Assembly (NCBI GenBank): GCA_945952045.1
Contig: CAMFHE010000012.1
Coordinates: forward strand, 58,744-122,743
Direction of reading: 5' to 3'
DNA from: an uncultured Rhizobium sp.
GTDB lineage: Bacteria; Pseudomonadota; Alphaproteobacteria; Rhizobiales; Rhizobiaceae
DNA length: 64,000 nt
Shown here in pieces: positions 35,535 to 44,065 of the stretch. Made by a program: the position numbers and the translations under genes. Positions within the stretch are counted from its first letter, which is position 1. Every line of letters starts with the position of its first letter. The notes beneath the pieces were generated by a model, which saw only the letters and a program-made list of their open reading frames with translations, was not told the DNA's origin and did not search any database.

Positions 35535-36692
35535 ATGGAGACCGATAGCGCACTTCTTGAGGGATTGACGGTCATCGACATGAGTCAGTTCCTGTCTGGC
35601 CCCTACTGTTCACTGCGATTGCTGGATTTTGGCGCCCGCGTCATCAAGGTCGAGCGACCGGACGGCGGCGACCTGTCAAGGCGACTTTATCTCAGCGATA
35701 CAGAGGTTGGAGGCGACTCGACGCTGTTCCATGCCATCAATCGCGGCAAGGAAAGTCTGGCGATCGATCTGAAGAACGATCAGGATCTTGCCTTCCTGCG
35801 CAAACTGATCGGCAAAGCGGACGTCGTGATTCAGAACTTTCGACCGGGCGTGATCGAAAGACTCGGGCTCGACTACGAGGCGGTCAAAGCGATCAATCCA
35901 GCGATCGTCTACGCGTCGATCAGCGGCTACGGCGAGGATGGACCGTGGGTCATGCGCCCCGGCCAGGACCTGCTTGCCCAGGCGCGCTCCGGCTTGATGT
36001 GGCTGAATGGCGACGAGCAGCATGGACCGGTTCCATTCGGACTTGCGGTCGCCGATATGCTGGCGGGCGCCAATGCCTGCCAGGGCATTCTTGCAGCATT
36101 GGTCCGTCGGGGCATCTCCGGCAAGGGCGCTCATATCCAGACAAGCCTCCTGGAGGGGCTGATCGACTTCCAGTTCGAGGTCCTGACCACCCATCTCAAC
36201 GATGGCGGGCGGAGGCCCAAACGCTCCGGGTTCCGAAGCGCCCACGCTTATCTCGCAGCACCCTATGGCGTTTATCCCGCGAAAGACGGCTACCTGGCCA
36301 TCGCCATGACGCCGATCGGCAAGCTTCAGGACCTTTTGCAGATCGAAGAGCTGTCCCCATATCGCGACGACAGCAAGGCCTGGTTCACGAAGCGTGACGA
36401 CATAAAGCAGATCATCGCTGCGCGCGTCGCGACCGAGACGGTGGACTATTGGCTCTCGGTTCTGGAGCCGGCCGACATCTGGTGCTCGAAAGTCCTGGAG
36501 TGGCCGGAACTTCTCTCAAGTGACGGCTTCCGTCTCCTCGATATGCTCCAAACTGTGACCCGAGATGACGATGTCGCCGTCGGCACGACCCGTTGCCCCG
36601 TCCGCGTCGACGGAAAGCGCCCGAAAATCGGTCGTGCTGCGCCGCTGATCGGAGAACATACCAACTTTATTCGCGCGGAGTTCGCATCATGA
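35535..36692 (+). CDS. CaiB/BaiF-type (class III) CoA-transferase
   Basis: A 385-residue class III CoA-transferase. GLTVIDMSQFLSGPYCSLRL, the CoA-binding segment DFGARVIKVERPDGGD, LAIDLKNDQD, FRPGVIERLGLDYE and the catalytic Asp region MRPGQDLLAQARSGLM fit the CaiB fold. It moves CoA between carboxylic acids; the acid is unknown. GAGG stands 6 bases before the ATG. Its stop overlaps the next gene (ATGA), a solute-binding-protein-like protein without a signal peptide, an arrangement repeated at 55470-57814. Confidence 0.93.
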   Translation: METDSALLEGLTVIDMSQFLSGPYCSLRLLDFGARVIKVERPDGGDLSRRLYLSDTEVGGDSTLFHAINRGKESLAIDLKNDQDLAFLRKLIGKADVVIQNFRPGVIERLGLDYEAVKAINPAIVYASISGYGEDGPWVMRPGQDLLAQARSGLMWLNGDEQHGPVPFGLAVADMLAGANACQGILAALVRRGISGKGAHIQTSLLEGLIDFQFEVLTTHLNDGGRRPKRSGFRSAHAYLAAPYGVYPAKDGYLAIAMTPIGKLQDLLQIEELSPYRDDSKAWFTKRDDIKQIIAARVATETVDYWLSVLEPADIWCSKVLEWPELLSSDGFRLLDMLQTVTRDDDVAVGTTRCPVRVDGKRPKIGRAAPLIGEHTNFIRAEFAS

Positions 36693-37822
36693 CGATCAAG
36701 CTCAAAGGCATGACCTGGAACCACCCGCGCGGCTTTGATCCCATGGCAGCCTGCTCAAAAGACTGGTTTGCAAAAACCGGCGTCTCCATCGACTGGGACA
36801 AGCGCTCGCTACAGGATTTTGAAAGCTTTCCGGTCGACGAACTCGCCCACGCCTATGATCTGATCGTCATCGACCACCCTCATGTCGGCCAGATCACAGC
36901 GGAAAACTGTTTGGCGCCGCTTGATTTGCCTGATCGCGAAGCAGCCTATGCACAATTGGCCGCTGGCACCGTCGGCAAGTCTTTTCCCAGCTACAATTGG
37001 CAAGGGCGCCAATGGGCATTTCCAATCGACGCGGCAACGCAGGTGATGGCCTACCGCGCGGACAGGCTGACCTCGGCACCTGAACAATGGTCGGATATCC
37101 TCACGCTTGCAAAAAAAGGCGAGGTTCTGCTGCCGCTGCGCCCTCCTCATTCGCTGATGTGTTTTTTCACGCTTTGCGGCAACCTCGGTCGCGCCTGCTC
37201 GGTTGAGCGGGCCGGCATCTTCGCCGATATCGAGATCGGTTCTCGCGCTATCGAAATGCTCCGGGAAATCGGCTCATTGGTCGATGCCGCATGCCTGACC
37301 ATGGACCCGATTGCGGTGTTTGACCGGATGACCGAAAGGGATTCACCCTATAGCTTGACGCCGCTGATCTATGGTTATGTGAGCTATTCGCTTGAAGGCT
37401 TTCGAGACCATCGCCTTGCCTTTGCCGATATGCCGACGGCGGGCCCGGCAGGCAAATCCGGCTCGGCGCTCGGCGGAACCGGCATCGCCGTTTCCGCTTA
37501 CTCATCACATCAGGATGCAGCGGTCGATTTCGCCTATTGGATTGCAGGCCCGGAGGTCCAGTCGAAACGTTACTGGCAAACCGGCGGTCAGTCGGGCCAT
37601 GCCGCCGGGTGGGACGATGAAGAAGCCAATATCGCTACGCTCGATTTCTACCGTGGCACGCGGCGCACGCTCGAAGGCGCGTGGCTACGCCCACGTCACG
37701 ACGGCTACATGCCGTTTCAGGAGGCCGCCTCGCAACGGATCAATGTGGCGCTCACTGGCAAGGAACCCGCAGAAGACGCCGTCCGCGACCTTAACGATCT
37801 CTTTGTCAGGAGCTTCGGTTAG
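36689..37822 (+). CDS. solute-binding-protein-like protein without signal peptide (copy 1)
   Basis: A 377-residue protein beginning MTIKLKGMTWNHPRGFDPM. The fold resembles a type 1 extracellular solute-binding protein (YDLIVIDHPHVGQ, WAFPIDAATQVMAYRADRL, a conserved GGTGIAVSAYSSHQDAAVDF near the hinge). There is no hydrophobic leader, lipobox or twin-arginine motif, so it is probably cytoplasmic. It is paralogous to the protein at 55470-56618: shared segments include HPRG, IDHPHVG, DAATQV, GGTGI and RPRHxGY. Both follow a CaiB-type CoA-transferase gene, here with an ATGA overlap. It is usually annotated as an ABC binding protein, which I doubt. Function unknown. Confidence 0.85.
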   Translation: MTIKLKGMTWNHPRGFDPMAACSKDWFAKTGVSIDWDKRSLQDFESFPVDELAHAYDLIVIDHPHVGQITAENCLAPLDLPDREAAYAQLAAGTVGKSFPSYNWQGRQWAFPIDAATQVMAYRADRLTSAPEQWSDILTLAKKGEVLLPLRPPHSLMCFFTLCGNLGRACSVERAGIFADIEIGSRAIEMLREIGSLVDAACLTMDPIAVFDRMTERDSPYSLTPLIYGYVSYSLEGFRDHRLAFADMPTAGPAGKSGSALGGTGIAVSAYSSHQDAAVDFAYWIAGPEVQSKRYWQTGGQSGHAAGWDDEEANIATLDFYRGTRRTLEGAWLRPRHDGYMPFQEAASQRINVALTGKEPAEDAVRDLNDLFVRSFG

Positions 37823-37915
37823 AGCATTTCCAGCCGAAGCGGGATCGCTTCGGCGTCGGATATTGCAGTAAGAACAAATGGTTAGAGTATTCCGGTTCAG
37901 CGGAATACTCTAACC
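37823..37915. repeat. dispersed rhizobial repeat with terminal hairpin
   Basis: GAGCATTTCCAGCCGAAGCG begins an element that ends in a perfect 14-bp hairpin (GGTTAGAGTATTCC / GGAATACTCTAACC, 37880-37915). It fills the gap between two convergent genes, and its right arm contains the stop codon of the amidohydrolase at 37910. The hairpin may serve as a bidirectional 3' end. Confidence 0.75.
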
Positions 37916-38749
37916 ATCGAGATTCCAGAGCTTTCCGGCATTTTTCGATAGAACACATGCCTTGTTTTCCGGGCTTACGCCCGAGAACAAGGCATGCGTA
38001 GCCGCCACCCATGTGGAAAGGCCGCCGCCGAGCGTGCAGACAGGCCAGTCGCTGCCCCAGACCATGCGCTCAAATCCGAAGCTTTCCACCACATGGGCGA
38101 AATAGGGCTTGAGGTTTTCGAGCGTCCAGTCCTGCGCCCCGTAAGCCGGCAATCCCGAAAGCTTGACCGTCACGTTTTCACGACGGCCGATCTCGGCCAC
38201 GGGCGATTTCCAGACATCAAAACCACCACCCTTGATATCCGGCACGCCGCAATGGTCGAGCACAAAGCTGACCTCGGGCGCCAGATCGGCAAGCGCTATC
38301 GCCTTTTCGATCTGATGCGGCAGAACGCATAGGTCAAAGGTCAGCCCGGAGCCGGACAGTCGGCGTATATTTTCACGGAAAAGCGCGCCCTCGGACAGGT
38401 CATCCGGCATGACATGCAGCACACGGCGAAAACCGCGAACCAGAGTATTGGCCTTGGCGGTTTCCAGATATGCTGGAAAAGCCGCACTTTCGGGACGGCA
38501 GGCGGCAATCATGCCCACCAGCAAGCTGTCGTCGTCACCCGCCAGTTCATCAATCAAGGCCGTTTCTTGGCCCATATGCTGCTCGGCAACATCGACCTCC
38601 ATATGGAGAGCGCCGGAAATACCAAGACGCCGCGCCTCCCGGGCATAGGCGTCGTGTGTGAAATCCGCATTCAACGGCGGCGCGTCCGCAAGCCACGGAT
38701 AGGCAAGCCTGTCCCGGTATATCAGGTGCAAATGGCTATCGATCATCAT
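37910..38749 (-). CDS. amidohydrolase-family lactonase, L-fuconolactonase-like
   Basis: A 279-residue metal-dependent hydrolase of the COG3618 group, which includes L-fucono-1,5-lactonase. The metal-binding MIDSHLHLIYRDRLAYPWL begins the barrel, VSFVLDHCGVPDI supplies a further His, and MVWGSDWPVC the conserved Asp near the C-terminus. GAGGAG lies upstream of the ATG. In the L-fucose oxidative route it would open the lactone before dehydration by the fuconate dehydratase encoded at 48679. It is transcribed from the same side as the IclR gene, 57 bp downstream of it. Confidence 0.9.
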   Translation of the reverse strand: MMIDSHLHLIYRDRLAYPWLADAPPLNADFTHDAYAREARRLGISGALHMEVDVAEQHMGQETALIDELAGDDDSLLVGMIAACRPESAAFPAYLETAKANTLVRGFRRVLHVMPDDLSEGALFRENIRRLSGSGLTFDLCVLPHQIEKAIALADLAPEVSFVLDHCGVPDIKGGGFDVWKSPVAEIGRRENVTVKLSGLPAYGAQDWTLENLKPYFAHVVESFGFERMVWGSDWPVCTLGGGLSTWVAATHALFSGVSPENKACVLSKNAGKLWNLDG

Positions 38750-38806
38750 CGGCGTCTCCTCTTGCCATGAAGATTGCCACAGAGGAATGATCCATTCAAA
38801 TACAAA

Positions 38807-39598
38807 TCAAGGCGATTGTTCGTTGAAGCCCGCGCCGGCCATTTCGGAAAGCTTGCGCGTCGTCTCGCCAAGCATCTGGATGGTCGTCGATATATCGGGC
38901 GCCGATGGCGCGTTGATCAGCGTGATATACGGCACGGTAAGCGCCGCGATAGCCATACCATCCGCCCCGATAACCGGCGAAGACAGGTTCATGACGCCCG
39001 CCGTTTGAGCGCTGGGCATCATTTCGTAACCGCGTGAGCGAATGAGATCGAGGCGCGACAGGAAGTCAGCGCTAAAGCGCGAATCCTTTTCAGCGCTTCC
39101 GACATGTTCCGCAATCATGCGCTGGCGTTCGGTCTCCGAACGAAACGCAAGCAGCACATGGCCGGAGCCGGTGTCAAAAAGACTGATCCGCGATCCGACA
39201 CGAATCGAAATGCCCCAGTAACCCGGCGCTTCCTGCTGGGCGATCACAACGGGATTTCCCCGATCAAAAACGACGAGCTGGTTCGCCTGGCTGGATTCTT
39301 CCGCCAGTTCGCGCATGAGCGGCACCGCAAAAGAAACCAGCCGCCTGACGGGCGCATGCAACTGCGCGAGACCGAACAGCTTCAGGGTGAGGGAGAAGCG
39401 GTCCCCGTCGATGCGCGTCACATAGCCCCGTTTTACCAGGCGGTCGAGCATCCGGTAAAACTCATTCGGACTACGGTCCAGCCGTTTGGCGATTTCCGCC
39501 TGCGTCAAACCACCATCAACGCCGGCCAGCAATTCGAGGATATCGAGCCCTTTGTCCAAGGCTGGCGCTCTGTAGCGATCACTGTCTTCTTCACTCAC
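38807..39598 (-). CDS. IclR-family transcriptional regulator
   Basis: A 263-residue IclR protein. Residues 10-72 are the helix-turn-helix (ALDKGLDILELLAGVDGGLT, AEIAKRLDRSPNEFYRMLDR), and residues 85-255 the GAF-like effector domain (NQLVVFDRGNPVVIAQQ, LFDTGSGHVLLAF). The start is a GTG at 39598 with GAGGGGG upstream. It stands between the two promoters with near-identical ATATGAAT elements and probably regulates both, plus the amidohydrolase gene behind it. The effector is likely a sugar acid or keto acid, as in KdgR-like members. Confidence 0.92.
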   Translation of the reverse strand: MSEEDSDRYRAPALDKGLDILELLAGVDGGLTQAEIAKRLDRSPNEFYRMLDRLVKRGYVTRIDGDRFSLTLKLFGLAQLHAPVRRLVSFAVPLMRELAEESSQANQLVVFDRGNPVVIAQQEAPGYWGISIRVGSRISLFDTGSGHVLLAFRSETERQRMIAEHVGSAEKDSRFSADFLSRLDLIRSRGYEMMPSAQTAGVMNLSSPVIGADGMAIAALTVPYITLINAPSAPDISTTIQMLGETTRKLSEMAGAGFNEQSP

Positions 39599-39625
39599 CC
39601 GATACGCCCCCTCAGTAAATCAATC

Positions 39626-39640
39626 AATTCATATGCGAAC
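39626..39640 (-). promoter_or_regulatory. candidate IclR operator
   Basis: Read on the minus strand, GTTCGCATATGAATT resembles GTTCTTATATGAATG at 39699-39713 and the box at 35466-35479. It lies 28 bp before the IclR start, suggesting autoregulation. Confidence 0.45.
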
Positions 39641-39677
39641 AGAAAAACAATGACAATTGGAAATCGCCAACCAAGGC

Positions 39678-39712
39678 TTGACGACATATAAATAATTCGT
39701 TCTTATATGAAT
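39678..39712 (+). promoter_or_regulatory. promoter with overlapping operator for the ABC/fuconate operon
   Basis: TTGACG at 39678-39683, a 17-bp spacer and TCTTAT at 39701-39706, the latter inside GTTCTTATATGAAT. This matches the box at 35445-35480 in sequence, spacing and position. The start codon of the first gene is 47 bp downstream. Confidence 0.65.
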
Positions 39713-39758
39713 GAACGTCGCTTTTGGGAGCCTGGAGCGACATATGGAGGAGGACAGC

Positions 39759-41075
39759 ATGTCAAGATTTCTAACAAGCGTTGCTGCAATTGCCATGGCC
39801 GCCGCATTGGCAGGCCATGCGTCGGCAATGGACCTGCCCGGCAAGTTTGATGGCGTCACAATCGACGTAAAGCTGGTTGGCGGACAGCAGTATGAGGCGC
39901 TTTACGCACGGATCGCCGACTGGGAAAAGGCAACGGGCGCGAAAGTGAACGTGCTCTCGAAGAAAAACCACTTCGAGCTCGACAAGGAAATCAAGTCCGA
40001 TATTGCGACCGGCAACATCACTTGGTGCGTCGGCTCCAACCATTCGTCCTTCGCCCCGCAATATCCTGATATTTATACGGACCTCTCCGCTTTGCTCCCG
40101 AAGGAGGAGCTGGACGCTTTCGTTCCGGCAAACATCAAGGCGTCGACGCTCGACGGCAAGCTGGTCATGCTGCCGCGCGCGCAATTCGACGTGTCGGCCC
40201 TCTATTACCAGAAGAGCCTTTATGCAGATGAAGCCAAAAAGGCCGCTTTCAAGAAAAAATACGGCTACGACCTGACGCCGCCCGATACCTGGCAGCAGGT
40301 CGCGGACCAGGCGATCTTCTTCTCCAGCCCGCCTGATTTCTACGGCACGCAATTCGCCGGCAAGGAAGAGGCAATCAATGGCCGCTTCTACGAAATGCTG
40401 GTTGCGGAAGGCGGTCAATATCTCGACGCGGACGGCAAACCGAGTTTCAACTCGGAGGCCGGCGTGCGCGCCCTGGATTGGTTCGTCAACCTCTATAAGG
40501 CCAAGGCCGTGCCCGCCGGCACGACCAACTATCTCTGGGATGATCTGGGTCAGGGCTTTGCGTCCGGCACCATCGCCGTCAACCTCGACTGGCCTGGCTG
40601 GGCATCGTTTTTCAACGATCCGAAGTCCTCGAAGATTGCCGGCAACGTCGGCGTGAAGGTGCAGCCGGCGGGTTCGTCGGGAAAACGGACCGGCTGGTCC
40701 GGTCATCATGGTTTCTCCGTCACCGAGAAGTGTGCGAACAAGGAGGCCGCCGCCTCTTTCGTATGGTTCCTCACCAATGAAGACAGCCAGAAGCTCGAAT
40801 CATCCGCCGGCCCATTGCCGACCCGCACGGCCGTTTGGGAAGCCAACATCAAGGCTGCCGAAAACGATCCCTACAGGAAGGAAGTTTTGACCGCCTTCCA
40901 GCAGGCGGCGCAAAACGCTTTCCCGGTCCCGCAGACAGCTTCCTGGATTGAAATCTCCAACGCCGTCTATCCCGAGCTTCAGGCCGCCATTCTCGGTGAC
41001 AAGACCTCCAAGGAAGCGCTCGACGCGGCAGCGCAGAAAGCGACGCAGATCCTTCAAGACGCCGGCGCTCTCTAA
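39759..41075 (+). CDS. carbohydrate ABC transporter substrate-binding protein (CUT1 type)
   Basis: A 438-residue periplasmic binding protein. The signal peptide MSRFLTSVAAIAMAAALAGH is cleaved near ASA (residue 23). FDGVTIDVKLVGGQQYEALY and NLDWPGWASFFNDP fit a type 1 solute-binding fold. GGAGGAGGACAGC precedes the ATG at 39759. It belongs with the two permeases and the MalK-like ATPase that follow. A sugar or aldonate ligand is inferred. It is separated from the permease gene by a stem-loop, as in other operons here. Confidence 0.93.
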   Translation: MSRFLTSVAAIAMAAALAGHASAMDLPGKFDGVTIDVKLVGGQQYEALYARIADWEKATGAKVNVLSKKNHFELDKEIKSDIATGNITWCVGSNHSSFAPQYPDIYTDLSALLPKEELDAFVPANIKASTLDGKLVMLPRAQFDVSALYYQKSLYADEAKKAAFKKKYGYDLTPPDTWQQVADQAIFFSSPPDFYGTQFAGKEEAINGRFYEMLVAEGGQYLDADGKPSFNSEAGVRALDWFVNLYKAKAVPAGTTNYLWDDLGQGFASGTIAVNLDWPGWASFFNDPKSSKIAGNVGVKVQPAGSSGKRTGWSGHHGFSVTEKCANKEAAASFVWFLTNEDSQKLESSAGPLPTRTAVWEANIKAAENDPYRKEVLTAFQQAAQNAFPVPQTASWIEISNAVYPELQAAILGDKTSKEALDAAAQKATQILQDAGAL

Positions 41076-41082
41076 AACATCC

Positions 41083-41115
41083 GGCGCTGCCTGCATCCAG
41101 TAGGCAGCGCCTTTT
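41083..41115 (+). terminator. stem-loop after the CUT1 binding-protein gene
   Basis: GGCGCTGCCT / AGGCAGCGCC with a 9-base loop, followed by TTTTA. It lies in the 123-bp gap before the first permease gene and probably causes partial termination. Confidence 0.7.
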
Positions 41116-41198
41116 ACATCGATCCGATTCACATCAGTGGGCTGGCGGGCTTCCTCGCTGGCATTACCCCCGCATTTCATGAAACAGGAGAGGCCGAT

Positions 41199-42095
41199 AT
41201 GAAAGGCTGGAGGCCATCGGCACCATTTGTGCTTTTGCTGCCCGCCATCGTCGTGCTCGCAGCCGTCGTTGTCATTCCACTTCTCTTGTCGCTCTATTCG
41301 AGCTTCACGCCATTTCGTCTGACCCAGCCGGCGTCGCTCTATACCTTCATCGGTTTTCGCAACTATCAGCGCCTGCTGGCCGATAGCGAATTCTGGCTGG
41401 CGTTCGGGCGCACGGTGCTGCTGCTGACCATTGCTCTCAATGTCGAGATGGTGTTGGGGCTCGGTCTTGCCCTATTGGTCGCGAAAGCGACGAGCGGCCA
41501 GAGGTTGCTCAGAACCATCATGATGTTTCCAATGATGTTTTCTCCCATCCTGGTCGGCTTCCAGTTCAAGTTCATGTTCAATGACAATATCGGCCTGGTA
41601 AACAATGCCCTCCAGTCTCTGGGCCTTACGGATCAGGCCATTCCGTGGCTGATCGACGGGTCGCTCGCCTTCTTCGCCATTCTCGTCGCCGAAGTCTGGT
41701 CCTCCACATCCGTCTTCGCCATCCTTATCCTTGCCGGCCTTCTCGCAATGCCGAAAGAGCCGATTGAGGCGGCGCGTGTCGATGGCTGCACGCCATGGCA
41801 GACGTTTCGATACGTCACCTGGCCATTTATCATGCCCTTCGCCTACATCGCCATGACGATCCGTTCGCTCGATGTCGCGCGCGCCTACGACATCGTGAAG
41901 ATCATGACGGATGGCGGACCGGCAAAGCGCACGGAACTCCTGTGGACGCTGGTTTCACGCACGGCTTATGCCGATGCCCGTATGGGGCTTGCCAATGCGA
42001 TGGCCTATTTCGCCATCTTTCTGTCCATCCTGTTCACCGTCTATTTCTTCCGCAAGCTTGCGGCGGCCCGGACGCAGATCGGCGCGGAGTGGTGA
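41199..42095 (+). CDS. carbohydrate ABC transporter permease (MalF-like)
   Basis: A 298-residue permease with six helices, the first at residues 10-34 (FVLLLPAIVVLAAVVVIPLL). The EAA loop PIEAARVDGCTPWQTFRYVT (near residue 190) contacts the ATPase. GGAGAGGCCGAT precedes the ATG. It overlaps nothing; the partner permease follows after 1 bp. Confidence 0.95.
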   Translation: MKGWRPSAPFVLLLPAIVVLAAVVVIPLLLSLYSSFTPFRLTQPASLYTFIGFRNYQRLLADSEFWLAFGRTVLLLTIALNVEMVLGLGLALLVAKATSGQRLLRTIMMFPMMFSPILVGFQFKFMFNDNIGLVNNALQSLGLTDQAIPWLIDGSLAFFAILVAEVWSSTSVFAILILAGLLAMPKEPIEAARVDGCTPWQTFRYVTWPFIMPFAYIAMTIRSLDVARAYDIVKIMTDGGPAKRTELLWTLVSRTAYADARMGLANAMAYFAIFLSILFTVYFFRKLAAARTQIGAEW

Positions 42096-42096
42096 T

Positions 42097-42963
42097 ATGA
42101 ACGAGAACGCCAAAGCCCGCGCAAAAAGCCTTGTTCTGTCGACCGCCCACAAGATCGGCCTGTTTCTTGCGATGACGGTCATCTGCCTTCCCGGCTTGTG
42201 GATCGTGCTTGCCTCTTTCCGGCCCACGGTGGAAATCATGGCAAAGCCGCCGGTGTGGATACCGCAGGACCTCTCGCTCGACGCCTATGTCGCCATGTTC
42301 TCCGGTGTCGGACAGGGCGGCATCCCGATCTACGAATATTTCCGCAATTCCCTCATCATCTCCGTGACGTCGACACTGATCGCGCTCATGATCGGGATGG
42401 CGGGAGGCTACGCATTTGCCCGCTTCCGCTTCAAGGCAAAGTCCTCGATCTTTCTCGGCCTGATGCTGACGAGAACCGTTCCCGGCATCGCCTTGTCACT
42501 CCCCCTGTTCTTCGTGTTCTCGAAGCTCGGCATCATCGACACGCATTTCGGCCTGATCACTGCCTATGTCGCCTTGAACGTTCCTTTCACGATCTGGCTG
42601 ATCGACGGTTTCTTCCGGCAAGTGCCAAGGGACCTGGCCGAAGCGGCGCAAATCGACGGATGCACACGCTGGCAGGCCTTCTGGCAGGTCGAATTTCCCT
42701 TGGCAGGTCCAGGCATCGCATCGGCCGGCATCTTCGCTTTCCTCACCTCATGGAACGAGTTTGCGCTTGCCTCACAGCTCACGCGTTCCGTCAATTCGAA
42801 GACCCTGCCCGTCGGCCTGCTCGACTACACGGCGGAATTCACCATCGACTGGCGCGGCATGTGCGCGCTGGCGGTCGTGATGATTATTCCAGCCCTCGTA
42901 CTGACCTTCATCGTTCAGAAACACCTCGTATCCGGCCTTACCTCCGGCGCAGTCAAAGGATAA
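42097..42963 (+). CDS. carbohydrate ABC transporter permease (MalG-like)
   Basis: A 288-residue permease with six helices. The EAA loop DLAEAAQIDGCTRWQAFWQV near residue 185 matches MalG/UgpE, as does PFTIWLIDGFFRQVP before it. ATG 42097 follows GGAGTGGTGAT, which overlaps the end of the first permease gene. It forms the heterodimeric channel with it. Confidence 0.95.
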   Translation: MNENAKARAKSLVLSTAHKIGLFLAMTVICLPGLWIVLASFRPTVEIMAKPPVWIPQDLSLDAYVAMFSGVGQGGIPIYEYFRNSLIISVTSTLIALMIGMAGGYAFARFRFKAKSSIFLGLMLTRTVPGIALSLPLFFVFSKLGIIDTHFGLITAYVALNVPFTIWLIDGFFRQVPRDLAEAAQIDGCTRWQAFWQVEFPLAGPGIASAGIFAFLTSWNEFALASQLTRSVNSKTLPVGLLDYTAEFTIDWRGMCALAVVMIIPALVLTFIVQKHLVSGLTSGAVKG

Positions 42964-42966
42964 TCC

Positions 42967-44064
42967 ATGGCAACCGTTTCACTCGAAAAGCTGGTTAAGC
43001 GCTATGGTTCGCTCGAAGTCGTCCATGGCATCGACCTTGAAGTTGCCGATCGCGAATTCATTGCGCTCGTCGGTCCCTCCGGTTGCGGTAAGTCCACGAC
43101 ATTGCGCATGATTGCAGGGCTTGAGCCGATTTCGGACGGAAATCTGAAAATCGGCGGTCGCATCGTCAACGACCTGCCGCCGCGGTCGCGCAATCTCGCC
43201 ATGGTTTTCCAGTCCTACGCGCTCTACCCACACATGACTGTGCGCGAGAACATGGGCTTCTCGCTTAAGATTGCCGGGTTGAAACCGGAAGAAATCGCGC
43301 CACGCGTCGATGAGGCGGCGAAGACGCTGGATCTGACGCACCTTCTCGACCGCCGCCCATCGCAACTGTCCGGCGGCCAGCGCCAGCGCGTCGCGATGGG
43401 CCGCGCCATCGTTCGCGATCCGGATGTTTTTCTTTTCGACGAGCCGCTATCCAATTTGGACGCCAAGCTTCGAACGCAGATGCGGGTCGAGATCAAAAAG
43501 CTGCATGCCAAGGTCCAGTCCACGGTCATTTACGTCACCCACGATCAGGTCGAGGCCATGACGCTGGCCGACCGTATCGTCATCATGCGCGACGGATATA
43601 TCGAGCAGGTCGGCACGCCAGAAGAGGTTTTCCATCGACCGAAATCGAAATTCGTCGCCGGCTTCATCGGCTCGCCGCCGATGAACCTGAAGGATGCCGA
43701 GATTGCGGACGGGCATGTCGTCTTCGCGAACGGCGATCGTCTTCCGCTGCCGGTCAAATTCAAGGATCGCGTCACGGCTGGCCAGAAGGTGGCTTTCGGG
43801 CTGCGTCCCGACGATCTCTACCCCGCCGGCCACGGCATCCATTCCGGCTCGGAGGCCGATGTTCACGGTCACGACCTGAAGATCATGCTGACGGAGCCGC
43901 TGGGCAATGAAACCCTCGTCTTCTCGCAATTCGGTGGCGAGGAATGGGTCGCCCGCATGCTGAACCCGCGACCGCTCAATGTCGGCGATGCTCTTCCTTT
44001 CTGCTTCGACCTCGCTCAGGCCCATTTGTTCGACCGCGACAGCGGCAAAACGTTGCGAGGCTGA
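42967..44064 (+). CDS. sugar ABC transporter ATPase (UgpC/MalK type)
   Basis: A 365-residue ATPase. Walker [10 protein letters not shown] near residue 38, signature [15 protein letters not shown], Walker [17 protein letters not shown] and switch [12 protein letters not shown]-terminal MalK-like OB/TOBE domain starts near residue 240. It begins 3 bp after the second permease gene, so the transporter is complete: binding protein, two permeases, ATPase. The enolase-family gene starts 1 bp after it. Confidence 0.96.
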   Translation: MATVSLEKLVKRYGSLEVVHGIDLEVADREFIALVGPSGCGKSTTLRMIAGLEPISDGNLKIGGRIVNDLPPRSRNLAMVFQSYALYPHMTVRENMGFSLKIAGLKPEEIAPRVDEAAKTLDLTHLLDRRPSQLSGGQRQRVAMGRAIVRDPDVFLFDEPLSNLDAKLRTQMRVEIKKLHAKVQSTVIYVTHDQVEAMTLADRIVIMRDGYIEQVGTPEEVFHRPKSKFVAGFIGSPPMNLKDAEIADGHVVFANGDRLPLPVKFKDRVTAGQKVAFGLRPDDLYPAGHGIHSGSEADVHGHDLKIMLTEPLGNETLVFSQFGGEEWVARMLNPRPLNVGDALPFCFDLAQAHLFDRDSGKTLRG

Positions 44065-44065
44065 T

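Noticed and set aside
36689..37822. Calling the leaderless protein an ABC transporter binding protein
   Set aside because: No signal peptide or lipobox, and no permease or ATPase gene next to it; the neighbour is a CoA-transferase.
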